From contig PDUO01000007.1 of NCBI GenBank assembly GCA_003008705.1, positions 843,885 to 907,884 on the forward strand: DNA of 64,000 bases, given 5' to 3'. The notes below the pieces were generated by a model. The model worked only from the letters and a program-made list of their open reading frames with translations, was not told the DNA's origin and ran no database searches. This DNA comes from Pezicula radicicola (Eukaryota; Ascomycota; Leotiomycetes; Helotiales; Dermateaceae). The position numbers and the translations under genes are program-made. Below are positions 12,193 to 22,362 of this stretch, piece by piece (positions within the stretch are counted from its first letter, which is position 1; each line of letters begins with the position of its first letter).

Positions 12193-12975
12193 TTACAAGC
12201 TTCCTTTCCTGGGAAAACTGACTCCCTCAACGGCTGGGTTGTCAACAAACCAACTACATCTCTCTCCAGCACCTGCGTTTACCAATGCACAGGGTAATCC
12301 ATCGCCCTCCTCAAAGATCTTCTTCATAATCTCCTTCTTTCCTCCACCAGTTGCGACAAATGCGATTTTGACGCCGTGTGTGACAACCGGTAAGCTGAGT
12401 GTGATTCTCTTTGGGGGTGGCTTTGGGCTATCCTCAATAGGCGCAACCCAGGCGTCTGTTTCCCTCAAGAGCGCATGGCCTGGGAAAAGACTGCAGGTAT
12501 GCCCATCTGGCCCACAGCCCAAAAGTAGAAGGTCGAAGATGGGAAGCTTGACCGAGTCGCGAGAGGCAAATGATCGGACTAGTAGCTGTTCATATTGGTC
12601 GGCGAGTTCCTGAATATCGTCTAAGTGCGCAACATCAATGGGGTGAACGATCGGTTGTCCCAGCTCAGCAGGAATCTTGTCCAGCAGTTCCGACTTAAGT
12701 AGCGCGTAGTTTGAGTCTGGGTGGTCAAGAGGCACGGCGCGCTCATCTGCGAAGAAGATCTCCCATTTGTCAAACTTCACAGTGTCTTCTGCAGACGTTG
12801 GCTTTGCAAGAAGGGCTTGCGCAAGGGTCTTGGGGAGCGAGCCACCTGAGACGGCGACTTTGAAAGCGTCGTGGCGAGTGATGCCAGCATTTTGGCATTG
12901 GATTACGTAGGTTCGGAGGGTTTTAGCTAGGGTATCGACAGAGGGAAATGCGAAAAGGTTGGCCTGTTTACCCAT
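12193..12975 (-). CDS. 6-phosphogluconolactonase
   Basis: Hydrolyses 6-phospho-D-glucono-1,5-lactone to 6-phosphogluconate in the oxidative pentose phosphate pathway, in the cytosol. Single exon, 260 residues, the usual length for fungal enzymes. Family motifs are clear: VAVSGGSLPKTL near the N-terminus, FFADERAVPLDHPDSNY, and the signature LLGCGPDGHTCSLFPGH. The tail VTHGVKIAFVATGGGKKEIM also fits. I chose the ATG at 12975, giving MGKQANLF. An upstream in-frame ATG at 13032 would add a poly-threonine stretch encoded by a trinucleotide repeat, which is more likely 5' UTR. The pathway link to the transketolase-family gene at 35-37 kb is by metabolism only; they are not adjacent. Confidence 0.93.
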   Translation of the reverse strand: MGKQANLFAFPSVDTLAKTLRTYVIQCQNAGITRHDAFKVAVSGGSLPKTLAQALLAKPTSAEDTVKFDKWEIFFADERAVPLDHPDSNYALLKSELLDKIPAELGQPIVHPIDVAHLDDIQELADQYEQLLVRSFASRDSVKLPIFDLLLLGCGPDGHTCSLFPGHALLRETDAWVAPIEDSPKPPPKRITLSLPVVTHGVKIAFVATGGGKKEIMKKIFEEGDGLPCALVNAGAGERCSWFVDNPAVEGVSFPRKGSL

Positions 12976-14607
12976 GATGCACGTAGTGGTGGTAGTGGTA
13001 GTGGTGGTGGTGGTGGTGGTTGGTGTTCGCAAAGCTCTGGGCTGTCGTCTTTCGTGTTCGTTGACGTGGGGTGGGGGGGTATTTGAGGATTGACGCCTTT
13101 TCTTTATCTAAGATTGTGAGAAGAGCGCGCCCGAAAGGAGGGGTCCAGGGTGAATTAATTAATTGTATGGTTTTTGCGCTGTGGGCAGAGGGAGATGGCG
13201 CGATGAAGGAATGGATGGAACAGTGAGTTTTGAATTTGAAGGAGAGAGTTTTTTTTTCTTTCGTACCGTACTACTGTGTGTACTTGTTGTTTGTTTCTTT
13301 GAAAATCAGATGTTTTGGAAGGTGAAAGGAACCTGAAGATCGCTGGCGGAAATTATGCAAGCCGCTAAACGTCACTCAACAGCTCGCTCGGGAACGATAA
13401 GAAGCCTTGAAAGCTAAATAAAAAATTAAGTACCGTAGGTAGTGGTTGAGATCGGACCTCTGATCAAAGAGATCAGAAGGAATAGAAAAATGGAATTTGG
13501 CTACAAGTACTTTGTACGGGTAATAAAACAACGTGGTCGCCAAGATACAAGATGCAGCAGGATGTGCCTTCTTTCTCTAAATTTCCTGTACGGCCCTGCG
13601 AAATCGTAGATTTCCCGTATGCGATCTCTCGCGTCTCTTATCCTCGACCACTCAGCGACTCTTCCCACGCTGACGTACAGTAGTACAGGATCTCCAAAGT
13701 CAGCCAGCATCAAGATTGCGGAAATTACGCAAAGGGCACTGCAGTGGATCTGGACCTCTCGGGAATCCTATTGTGTCCCCAGACTCGTGTTTCATTCAAA
13801 CAGGACTTCGAACTGCTAGCAGTATTATCGTGCAATAATCATACGCAGTAACGAGTACTACTGTAAGGAGTGTAGTACCGGGAGGGCGGAAGCTGATGGC
13901 GTCTTCGTTCGTTTCCAGGATCCAGGAACAAACAAAGTTGAGAGACATACGAAGTAACCAAGTTCCTGTCAAGCTGAAACTTAAAAAAGACAATACAGCT
14001 ACGGTACCGCTACGGTACCGTAATGTGGCGTAGAGGCTTTTTCTGTAACCTTAGCACTCGTAGCATGTGAAATATCCTGATGCGAGGAGTTTTACTTTGC
14101 CGTTGCGTTGAGGGGGAAGTAGTTTTTTTGCAATGAAGTATGCATATATCGCATCTCAACTCTCATATCGCATATCTCACAACTATAACAACATTCGGCA
14201 GTGGAAACAGTGGGAAGAGCAAATGGGAAGGAGGCTCAACATCTAGTTGGTCCCCAGATACAGTATTTAGGTTGTTGAAACAAGGCTTCAGGAGTGAGTT
14301 GCACTACAAAATGAGACTACAAAACGGGATCACGTGTGAGTCGCTCAAATGGACCCGACGTTGAATTGAAATAACTAAAGTCAGACAAGGTACTTGTTTA
14401 AGGCAGGTCCATGGCCTGCTTCAAGTGAGTTGAATTATGATAAATTCAAGTGATGTGAGTTAATAAAAGTCAGTACCTTACAGTACATCACGAGTTTAAG
14501 TTTTATGGTGGGGTCCTGAGTGCCCCGCCAAAGGTGCTCAGCTCAATCTTGGTTGGCACTTCGAAACTTCCTCTATTTTCCAGACCACCAAACAGACATC
14601 CGCAACG
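12976..14607. other. Divergent intergenic region between two housekeeping genes
   Basis: Holds the upstream regions of the lactonase (minus) and the phosphatase (plus). It includes the trinucleotide repeat, a T-rich tract near 13250 and a doubled TACGGTACCG near 14000. I see no gene in it. Confidence 0.5.
12983..13024. repeat. (GTG/GTA)n trinucleotide repeat
   Basis: About 42 bp of GTGGTGGTAGTG-type triplets immediately upstream (on the minus strand) of the lactonase start. It would encode poly-Thr if an upstream ATG were used. Confidence 0.85.
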
Positions 14608-15677
14608 ATGGCACACCTACCGAAACGCCTCACTGGCGACAAGAATGCTATCAATGAGTTCATCGACAAATTCGACGTGCGTTAAGTCAGTCCTGCACTG
14701 TATCATCCACGGACTTCACTGACTGGCTTCAGGTATTTCTCTTTGATTGCGATGGTACGCTCTGGCTCGTTAGCCCTGCCACACCCTGCCTATACTAACC
14801 TGTCAAGGCGTTCTCTGGTCTGGCGACCATCTCTTCCCTGGCACCGTGGAGACATTGGAATTACTGAGATCCAAGGGTAAGTGCATGCCTGTGTTTCAAG
14901 CACCCATTCTAATATCGACCAGGCAAGCAGACGATCTTTGTGACAAATAATTCCACCAAGTCTCGAGCCGACTACCTCAAGAAGCTCACGTCGATGGGCA
15001 TCCCGAGCAACGTCGATGAAATCTTCGCATCTGCCTATTCCTCTGCCATTTACATCGCACGCATTATGAAACTTCCCGCACCAAAGAATAAGGTCTTCGT
15101 ACTGGGCGAGAGTGGCATCGAAACTGAATTGAAATCCGAAGGCGTTGAGTTCATCGGAGGAACAGACCCGGCATTCCGAAGAGATATCACGCCCGAAGAT
15201 TACAAAGGAATCGCAGATGGATCGTTGCTCGATGACAACGTAGGAATTGTCCTGGCCGGTCTAGACTTCCACGTCAACTATCTGAAACTTTCGCATGCGT
15301 ACCATTATCTTGCCAGAGGAGCTAAGTTCCTAGCCACCAACACCGACAGCACGCTTCCTTCGAACCACACATTCTTTCCAGGAGCGGGTTCTATAAGTAT
15401 ACCTTTGGTTAATATGACTGGCCAACAGCCAACTGCTTTGGGTAAGCCAAGTCAGGCCATGATGGACTCGATAGAAGGAAAATTTCAGTTTGATCGCAGC
15501 AAGGCGTGTATGGTAGGTGATCGCTTGGACACGGATATCAAGTTCGGAATTGAGGGTAAACTTGGAGGAACATTGGCGGTGTTAACAGGCGTCAGCAAGA
15601 AGGTAGAATGGGAGGTAGAGGGTGCGCAAGTGATTCCTGCCTATTATGTGGAAAAGCTGAGCGACCTAAGAGGTTAA
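14608..15677 (+). CDS. PHO13: HAD-family phosphatase, PHO13/phosphoglycolate phosphatase type
   Basis: Dephosphorylates phosphoglycolate-like side products and p-nitrophenyl phosphate in the cytosol (metabolite repair). Exons 14608-14676, 14733-14754 (22 nt), 14808-14876 and 14923-15677. Phases agree and give 304 residues, close to yeast PHO13. HAD motif I, FLFDCDGVLWSGD, is built across introns 1 and 2. Motif II is FVTNNSTKSR. The cap domain contains VLAGLDFHVNYLKLSHAYHYL, and motifs III/IV are GKPSQAMMD and MVGDRLDTDIKFG. All catalytic Asp residues (DxD of motif I, GDxxxTD of motif IV) are present. The short second exon splits the active-site motif, so unspliced gene finders would miss it. 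Confidence 0.93.
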
Positions 15678-16230
15678 TCGAGTTCGGGTATGCATCCGTT
15701 TCGTGTGGCCCTGTCTGCAGTAATGGAAATAACAAGATGTCAGGCATGTGGCACAATGCGGTCTTGTATGTATGAGACGTATCATAGATAAGTAGAATAG
15801 AGTGGTGTAGACACGATGAATGGTTTGAAGCTTTATCAGCATTCCACGAACCAGGCGCCTTGTAAGCAGTCGTGCTCGATCCGAAGAAGCTGTTCTGCAA
15901 GCTCCGTGACTAGTGCGATCGCTGGCGCTTGACGTCCTTTTCCAGTATTGTTGGCGAGCAAGAACAGTCCAGAATTGCCTCCCTGTACCAATTAGCCCTT
16001 GCAAGGCTTGGAGAATGGCCGCCTTAACTTCACAAACAGCAGTTTCAACCCTCATCGAGCGATGGCTTGCATTATGAAGGGCTTTCCCTTGAACTCGTTT
16101 GCTATGGGACTTACCAAGATAATGCTAGTCCGTAGCGCTCATTGGCCAGGAGCTTTTACTCCGGATGGACAAATTTTGTCCTCGGACGAGGCTCTAAGGT
16201 GGGACCCATGAACCAGAAGCCAGCACCAAT
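15678..16230. other. Intergenic, no supported gene
   Basis: 3' region of the phosphatase and 5' region of the MYND/SET gene. A 70-codon frame at 15999-16211 has no recognisable feature. Confidence 0.5.
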
Positions 16231-18066
16231 ATGAATTCTGACGGTTCTGTCGCAATCCTCCAAAATGCTCAAAGACTCAGGAACGCCATCATGTCCAGCT
16301 GCTCCGAGGAAGAGCCAACCTCGCTGCTGGACACCGCTTTGCTGCTCGACAAACGACGCGAGCTAACGAACCTCCTGCAAGAACAGCCCTACGATTTAAT
16401 CCTTTATCTGCGCCGTGCTGTTGTCCATTCCGACCTAGGATACCCAGATCTCGCTGCTGGAGATGCATACAGAGCATTGCTTCTGAGTGATGAGGTGCGC
16501 GACGAGAGCTTCGAATATCATGATCAAGCCTTATCAGCCTTACGCGCATATGCTGATGATCCCCCAGCCGTTCTGCATACATATTCTGTACATGGACTCA
16601 ACCATGCCGACCTACTGGGTGCCATAGAAGAGATGAATCTGGGGGAGGGCACCACAAATGAGGATAGGATAGCCTTGCGAATGGCACGCCAAGCGTCTAT
16701 TCGAAGTTACCAAATCCTCTCCATTAGTCTTCTGCTCTGCGGCTGTCTGAAGAGCGCTTATGAGTTTTGCAACAGGGGATTAGGCCTCGTATCGGACGAT
16801 GAGTTGATGCTCCAGGCCAAGGAATACATTCAAAGCATGGCAATGAGGAGGATGAGGGTTATGGAAGTGGATATCAATGATCTGCCTGACCAAGGGCTGG
16901 TACGGCGGGAAATCTATCCATGGAACGATAATGAACCTGACAGGTTCTCGGATGAGACACTGGAATTCCTGAATGCGGAGCTGACAAATCTCGCTTCCAA
17001 GTGCGAAGTCAAGTCAACTGAGCTGCCAATTCTCCTCGACGTATCCTCCAGTGATTCTGATGGCAGTAGTGTTGCCAGCACCAACCTGCAGTTGGGAGTT
17101 TTTGCGAAAGAAGATATCCTACCCGGCGAAACCGTCTTGGATGAATATTCACTACTCACGGCTAACAACCGTTTGAAAGAAGCGCTTTGCGATGCATGCA
17201 GTTCCGAATTACCTCCTCTAGGACCAGATAATACCGCAGTGGGCTGCCCTGATTGTGATGACACTATGTTCTGCGATCAGGACTGCCTCAATCGAGCCCT
17301 GGAATCCTATCACCCAGCCGTATGCGAGAAAGACATCGATACCATCAGCAAAGACCCAGATCCAAAAGAAACTCCCAATGCTCTCTACCTCCTTCTGCTG
17401 GCACGTATTCTAGCCATGTCTGCAACACAAGAATGTCATCCTCTACAATTGAAGGAAGTAAAGTATATCTGGGGAGACTTTATACCTACTGCCTCAAACG
17501 CTGTACCTCTAAACCCAGCCGGAAGCGCAGGCCCGCCTCCCGTTTGGACATTACCCTTCTCCTTTGCAGCTAACATCTCTGGCCCTCTGCATGTCTTAGA
17601 AAAGATGGACATTGACATTTATGAATCGCTCAAGACCTACGACCTCTGGATTTTCAACACGCTGTACAGCAAATTTCGAGGGACGGCATCCGCACGAGTT
17701 TCCCTTCGCGATGGACGCCCCGAAGTCGCAGCAGTACATCCTCTCTGGTGTCTAGCGAACCACGACTGCGATCCCAACGTACAGTGGGAATGGGGTGGAA
17801 GGATGAGACTGTGGTGCAGAGAGAAGAGAGTTGATGGATCACCCGGAGGGATCAAGAAAGGAGAAGAGATTCTGAATCACTATTGCGATGTTGACTTGAA
17901 GGTGCAGGATCGCAGGGAGTGGGCGAAGGGGAGTTTGGGGGGCTGGTGTATGTGTGAGCGATGCAAGAGGGAGGCGGCGGAGGAGATGAGGGGCAGGACC
18001 AACGGGCATAGACAAGATGTGGTTCTAGCAGATGAGGGTATTGAAGAACATGATATGTTGGCATAG
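16231..18066 (+). CDS. MYND zinc-finger/SET-domain protein (putative lysine methyltransferase)
   Basis: Single exon, 611 residues. Residues 40-200 are helical with TPR-like character (YLRRAVVHSDLGYPDLAAGDAYRALL in two pieces; CLKSAYEFCNRGL). The SET domain starts near 288 (LGVFAKEDILPGETVL) and is interrupted by a MYND-type finger at about 320-365, with CDAC, CPDC, CDQDC and HPAVC as the metal ligands. SET resumes with the NHDCDPNVQW signature at about 510 and GEEILNHYCDVD. A post-SET cluster CMCERC lies at about 573-578. This order (SET split by MYND) is that of the SMYD/SET5-like families, which methylate histone or other lysines using S-adenosylmethionine. The substrate cannot be told from sequence. 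Confidence 0.88.
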   Translation: MNSDGSVAILQNAQRLRNAIMSSCSEEEPTSLLDTALLLDKRRELTNLLQEQPYDLILYLRRAVVHSDLGYPDLAAGDAYRALLLSDEVRDESFEYHDQALSALRAYADDPPAVLHTYSVHGLNHADLLGAIEEMNLGEGTTNEDRIALRMARQASIRSYQILSISLLLCGCLKSAYEFCNRGLGLVSDDELMLQAKEYIQSMAMRRMRVMEVDINDLPDQGLVRREIYPWNDNEPDRFSDETLEFLNAELTNLASKCEVKSTELPILLDVSSSDSDGSSVASTNLQLGVFAKEDILPGETVLDEYSLLTANNRLKEALCDACSSELPPLGPDNTAVGCPDCDDTMFCDQDCLNRALESYHPAVCEKDIDTISKDPDPKETPNALYLLLLARILAMSATQECHPLQLKEVKYIWGDFIPTASNAVPLNPAGSAGPPPVWTLPFSFAANISGPLHVLEKMDIDIYESLKTYDLWIFNTLYSKFRGTASARVSLRDGRPEVAAVHPLWCLANHDCDPNVQWEWGGRMRLWCREKRVDGSPGGIKKGEEILNHYCDVDLKVQDRREWAKGSLGGWCMCERCKREAAEEMRGRTNGHRQDVVLADEGIEEHDMLA

Positions 18067-18371
18067 AACGTTGCAAGAAAATACAAAGAGGATCTACTTT
18101 GGAAAAGCGAGGGCTTGCATATTATATGGCTGGGTTGGTATATATACCATTAGATGTTCTGGGTGTTAGAGGGGGGAAGTCCCTTTGGTTGCACCTTTTC
18201 AACAAATGCATCAGACATAGTAATGAGAAATATGTTTTTCCTTAGTACTAATAGTTAGGTACCTGTAGTAAGGCATGTAAGGTACCTCAACTACCCAGCC
18301 AGTGACTTGTAGCTTGCAATGGTTTCAGGGGCTTCAGGGGCTCGCTTACAAAGACATACAGTGGGTTACTA

Positions 18372-18703
18372 TAAGTCTATGCTCCTACCCTGTTTTATAT
18401 GTACTAGAACGCTCCTAGTTCGTCTACTTATATAACTTAAACTTAGGCTATAAGTATACCTAAAAATTTAAATATAAAGTAATTTTAGTATAAAACTAAT
18501 AAATTCTATACTCCTCTTACTTCTAATCTCTATTAATTAATCCTAGTTGCCTATAATTTTAATATAGAGATAGAAAAATATATTTAACTATTAAATAAAT
18601 AAGTCTAATATAAAGACTTTAATTAATTATCCCTTCTTTACTATAAATCTTTAGAGTGTTAGGTGTAAGTTTTAGCGTAAAATAGGGTAAGAGCAAAGAC
18701 ATA
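18372..18703. mobile_element. Degraded MITE, same family as 56101-56558
   Basis: The ends form an imperfect inverted repeat: left TAAGTCTATGCTCCTACCCT, and the right end reads TATGTCTTTGCTCTTACCCT in reverse complement. The interior closely matches the element at 56.1-56.6 kb, for example CTTATATAACTTAAACTTAG, then CTCCTCTTACTTCTAATC, then AATAAATAAGTCTA. It is shorter and more diverged than that copy, with AT-enriched differences that could reflect repeat-induced point mutation. Confidence 0.75.
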
Positions 18704-18784
18704 TGGTAATATGCTATAATTTATGGGAATGATGTCACCTCTGCAGATCCGTCTATTGATCACAAAATCACGACGACGAAACAA

Positions 18785-18806
18785 ATCAATCAATCAATCA
18801 ATCAAT
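18785..18806. repeat. (AATC)n microsatellite
   Basis: About five AATC units in the upstream region of the SAP-domain gene. Confidence 0.8.
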
Positions 18807-18915
18807 ACCTACAACCCTCACTGTCTTCCCCATCTACATAAACCAATTTCACAAGTGACCATCTCCCAGAGTGCAACTTTCCCTCGCCAGTAGATAGATA
18901 CAGAGCCCTACGAAT

Positions 18916-20331
18916 ATGCCTCGTGCGAAACGTCCATTGGCTGATGTTGATCCAAACGCGTCCAACGCGCCCCCCAACAAACCCACGAAGGTTGAGGAGA
19001 AGAATCAGAAGATCAAGGGAGGGTTGACTTCAAAGAGAGCAACTGGTAGAGATGAAGTAGAATCTACTACTAGCTTTCCACGACGGAGTGCGAGGAGGCA
19101 ATGTCAAACAACGGTGAAGGAAGAGCCTGGTGTTAGCAAAAAGCGGCTACGCGACGCGGTAGCCCCAAAGTCGACGAGTCCACGAGATACTCCAAGCGCC
19201 AAATCCGAAGACCTTCCCCAGAAGAAACAGCGACGAGACCCCTCTCTCCCTAAGGCAGTGGCGTCCAAAAGACCGTCAAGTACTTCCAGTCCACGTGTAG
19301 TTGCCAATGATGCTCAAACCACCAAATCTGTAAATCGTGGCCAGAAAGAGTATGCAGAGTCCACGAGAGGGCTTGGTCTTTATCCAGCAAACCACGACGA
19401 TGCATCTACGCGCAAGGAAGAGATAAAGTATAGGACAAAAGATAACAGCAAACTGCGATTGTTTCTATCCGAACGTGGCCTTTCCCAGTCTGGGACCCGA
19501 GAAGAAATGATCAATCGGCTTGAGAAGTCTTCAATTGACTACGAGAGTTTGCCGTCGGGTGTACTCTCCGAGATGCTCAAGATCAGGGGTCTTAAAATGG
19601 CAACAGTAGGCCCGAAGGATCTCAAGATCGAGCGACTGAGAATCAACGACCAACTAGATTGTCACACGGGATGCTACAAGGAAGCTTTTCTCTATGGTTC
19701 CCTCTCCGTTTGTGAGGGAATCCTCGGGGATCAGCTTGCAATGCACGAGAAAGCTCAAGACAGCAATAATAACCCTTATTCTTCGCTGACACCGAAACGG
19801 CTTTCCGCTCTCCTAAAAAAAAGAGGTTTGTTGACATCGGGTAGCAAGACAATACTCATGAATCGGCTCCAACGCAACGACCGAGCAACTGCTGATAAAC
19901 GACTCAAGGAAGTCCGTAAAAAGCATGACGCACTCAAGTCAGAATTAGAATCGCGAACTGGGCATCCGGTGAATGCAACGGAGGTTGTTAGAGCTGAAGA
20001 GAGTCTCCGGGCTCTGGATACGAAAGCTGAAATGGCCCACAGTACACCACCAGTACCTATTTGCGACTACAACTGGAAGGACTCTCACTGGGCAGGGAGA
20101 ACCCAACGAGAATTGTCGGAAATATGTAGGCGGAGAGAGATGCCAGGTACTGGAACGAAGGCTGCTATGATTAAATGGCTTGAGACTGGGCATGTTGATT
20201 ACGAAGATTTGTATGCCTGCTCGCTTGAAGGGATTTGTATTAAAAAAGGTCTTCATTTTAAGAGTGGCGCAACGAAGGAAGTCCTTGTGAAGATTCTTAG
20301 AGAGGCTGACGAGAATGAGGGCAGAGAATGA
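18916..20331 (+). CDS. Multi-SAP-domain nuclear protein
   Basis: Single exon, 471 residues. Residues 1-135 are basic and disordered, rich in Lys/Arg/Ser/Pro with nuclear-localisation-like clusters (SKKRLR, QKKQRR). The rest contains about five SAP-like helix-turn-helix repeats: about 175-204 (LRLFLSERGLSQSGTREEMI), 209-245, 290-321 (LSALLKKRGLLTSGSKTILM), 395-425 (LSEICRRREMPGTGTKAAMI) and 432-464. A coiled-coil-prone segment lies near 322-350. SAP motifs bind AT-rich scaffold DNA or RNA, so I infer a chromatin or nuclear-matrix role. No catalytic domain is seen. One SAP is usual in such proteins; five is unusual. Confidence 0.82.
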   Translation: MPRAKRPLADVDPNASNAPPNKPTKVEEKNQKIKGGLTSKRATGRDEVESTTSFPRRSARRQCQTTVKEEPGVSKKRLRDAVAPKSTSPRDTPSAKSEDLPQKKQRRDPSLPKAVASKRPSSTSSPRVVANDAQTTKSVNRGQKEYAESTRGLGLYPANHDDASTRKEEIKYRTKDNSKLRLFLSERGLSQSGTREEMINRLEKSSIDYESLPSGVLSEMLKIRGLKMATVGPKDLKIERLRINDQLDCHTGCYKEAFLYGSLSVCEGILGDQLAMHEKAQDSNNNPYSSLTPKRLSALLKKRGLLTSGSKTILMNRLQRNDRATADKRLKEVRKKHDALKSELESRTGHPVNATEVVRAEESLRALDTKAEMAHSTPPVPICDYNWKDSHWAGRTQRELSEICRRREMPGTGTKAAMIKWLETGHVDYEDLYACSLEGICIKKGLHFKSGATKEVLVKILREADENEGRE

Positions 20332-21948
20332 AAGCCTGAGATGAAAAGCCTTGTTTTAATTCTTGTGTAGTTATACCAGCGCTGCTTTGCGACTTGTACG
20401 AGCTCTTGATGCTGGTAGGGGGATGCGATACAATTACTGTTCTTGTCTATTTCAACGGTTATAAGCGACAAGTGTACCATATTTAAAGATATTCTAGTTT
20501 AGTAAACAATTGCTTCTTTCAATTCAGTTATACTTCTACTAAATAAGCCCTACTAAAACTGCAGGTATGCCTTGTGTGTGAGTGACTACAGGTACCTAGC
20601 TTGGCGAGCGGCGAAGTGAGTGAAGCAGTTCAAAACAAGACTTAAAAACGCGACAAGATCCTAACCTCAAATTATTGCTATCGAAGCCATAAGCAGTTAA
20701 ATAATTGTAGTCCACGGATACATCAGTTACTAGTTATACAAAACGCTCAAGAATCACCTTTTCTACTACCATAAAATTGAATGAATGGCAACCTCAACCT
20801 CAACCTCTCAGTACAACAGGCAAAACAGCTGGCGGAGTTACAGCAGTCACCATCATCGTACCAGTCACCTAACCAATGAACACTCTATTAAAGACAAAAA
20901 ATGAAGTAGTAGAGTTTCAAGCCCTCGATATCACTTCTTTCAAAGGCTATGAAGATGAGATGCGCAAGCCGCCTAGAAGTAGATATTGAGAATTAGAAGT
21001 GGAGCATTCTCAAATCAATATTTAGCTAAGATTTCGTAAACTCTTTGTGGTTCGTATCTTTTAACGAGCCACTCTTACAACTACAACTGTATGCGGAAGA
21101 CCTAGAATACGTAGAACTACTCAATATAGCTACAGAACAAAAAGAGAGTATGATTCGAATACGCTACGTGATTATGTTTACATACAGTAAATACTTATCA
21201 ACAACCGGAATCTTCACTAAATCGTTTAATTTATTAGGCGAAACGGACGAATATTCTAGACCTGATACCATTTCCAGAATTGTACTCACCAACTAGCAAC
21301 CAAACCTGTTCTTAACAATATCATAAATAAAGCCTCTCCACTCCCCTTGTTAAAGTCCTTATAAACTAAAATTTATCGTTATCCTTATCAAGTCGCATCA
21401 ATCCACCCTGTTCCCTACGTTGGGTCACGTTTCCGAGCTCAACATTTGCTCTTTTTTCTACTTCCTATCCACAGTTTTTTGTAGAATATGTACCTGAGGC
21501 TCCGTAATTTTTGTTCTTTTGTAACTAGTAGAATAGTCTTAATTGCAATGAAAAAGGACGGCGTAGAGGCGAGGCCTATCCGTATACCTAAAATTATAGG
21601 GCTAGACAATTCGGTAAGTACTAACTTCTAAGCAACTATTAGCATTTACGCCAGTAGCACAGAAGACATATTTAAAAAGGGTTTGTCTATCTCCTATAGA
21701 AATTCTTTACTCAAACTCTAAAGATCTTTTTGCATTTGAAAACAAGGTACGTTGTAATCTTTAGCTATCCTTTTCTTAAGCTTGCCCTCCTATTCTGATA
21801 ACATCTCTAGAGTAGTACCACCCACTATTTGCATTATTCTGCTCACACACAAGACTGCCGACACAGAACGCTTGATGTCAGTATTACATACTATTTGATT
21901 TTACTATAGAAATGCTAATCAAAGATATTCTAGAACTAAGCTGCAAGC
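20332..21948. other. AT-rich intergenic stretch
   Basis: No supported gene. The frame at 21045-21296 is short and featureless. The last 40 bp (ATTCTAGAACTAAGCTGCAA and onward to the ATG) match the leader of the paralogue at 59520. Confidence 0.5.
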
Positions 21949-22362
21949 ATGGAATTCGCAACGATAGATACCTTGGAAAGTAACGATCCAAAGTTTGTTC
22001 GTTCTATGGACACATCGTGGAAAATGTCTGTAGCCTTTCTTGCAGGTATTTCTGTGGGGTGGATTTTTGGGGTTGCTTTTGTAGTTCCAGAACCAAAAGT
22101 CGTCTTCACACAGGATTGGAATGCAATAGCTGTTATGATGGGGGTAATCACGAGCCCTTGCATAATTTTCTACTTATTCGGGTTTCAAATGCGCGAGGCG
22201 TATGGTGGAGATTTGTGTCTTTGTCGGAAGTTTTTGTGGCATAGCGAGAAACGACGCTATAAGCTGATACACAAGTCCTTGGAGGAGTGTGGTTACAACG
22301 AGGAGGATTATATGGCAAAGAGAGATGAAATGATTTCGAGGTGTGAGAAAGGTCTCCCTTAA
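21949..22362 (+). CDS. Small two-TM protein, paralogue 1 of a three-member family
   Basis: Single exon, 137 residues. Two hydrophobic segments at about 25-46 (SVAFLAGISVGWIFGVAFVV) and 58-79, separated by a short loop. A charged C-terminal tail of about 55 residues follows. The tail has REAYGGDLCL, then KSLEECGYNEEDYMAKRDEM, then ISRCEKGLP. The same tail elements occur in the gene at 59520 (SVYGRDLCL; KDYITKREEIISRCEKGLP) and, more distantly, at 58427 (LEKHGRNMEDFMAKRD). The 5' and 3' flanks also match those of the 59520 copy, which supports a true gene and a segmental duplication. I do not recognise the family; the topology suggests a membrane protein with a cytosolic tail. Confidence 0.65.
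   Translation: MEFATIDTLESNDPKFVRSMDTSWKMSVAFLAGISVGWIFGVAFVVPEPKVVFTQDWNAIAVMMGVITSPCIIFYLFGFQMREAYGGDLCLCRKFLWHSEKRRYKLIHKSLEECGYNEEDYMAKRDEMISRCEKGLP

Larger units (their letters stand above)
18067..18915. other. Intergenic with AT-rich MITE relic and tetranucleotide repeat
   Basis: Contains the degraded MITE listed separately (18372-18703) and an (AATC)n tract at about 18785-18806 in the leader of the SAP-domain gene. I see no gene. Confidence 0.6.

Noticed and set aside
12976..13032. Poly-Thr N-terminus of 6-phosphogluconolactonase
   Set aside because: Encoded by a triplet repeat; the enzyme fold begins at the ATG at 12975.
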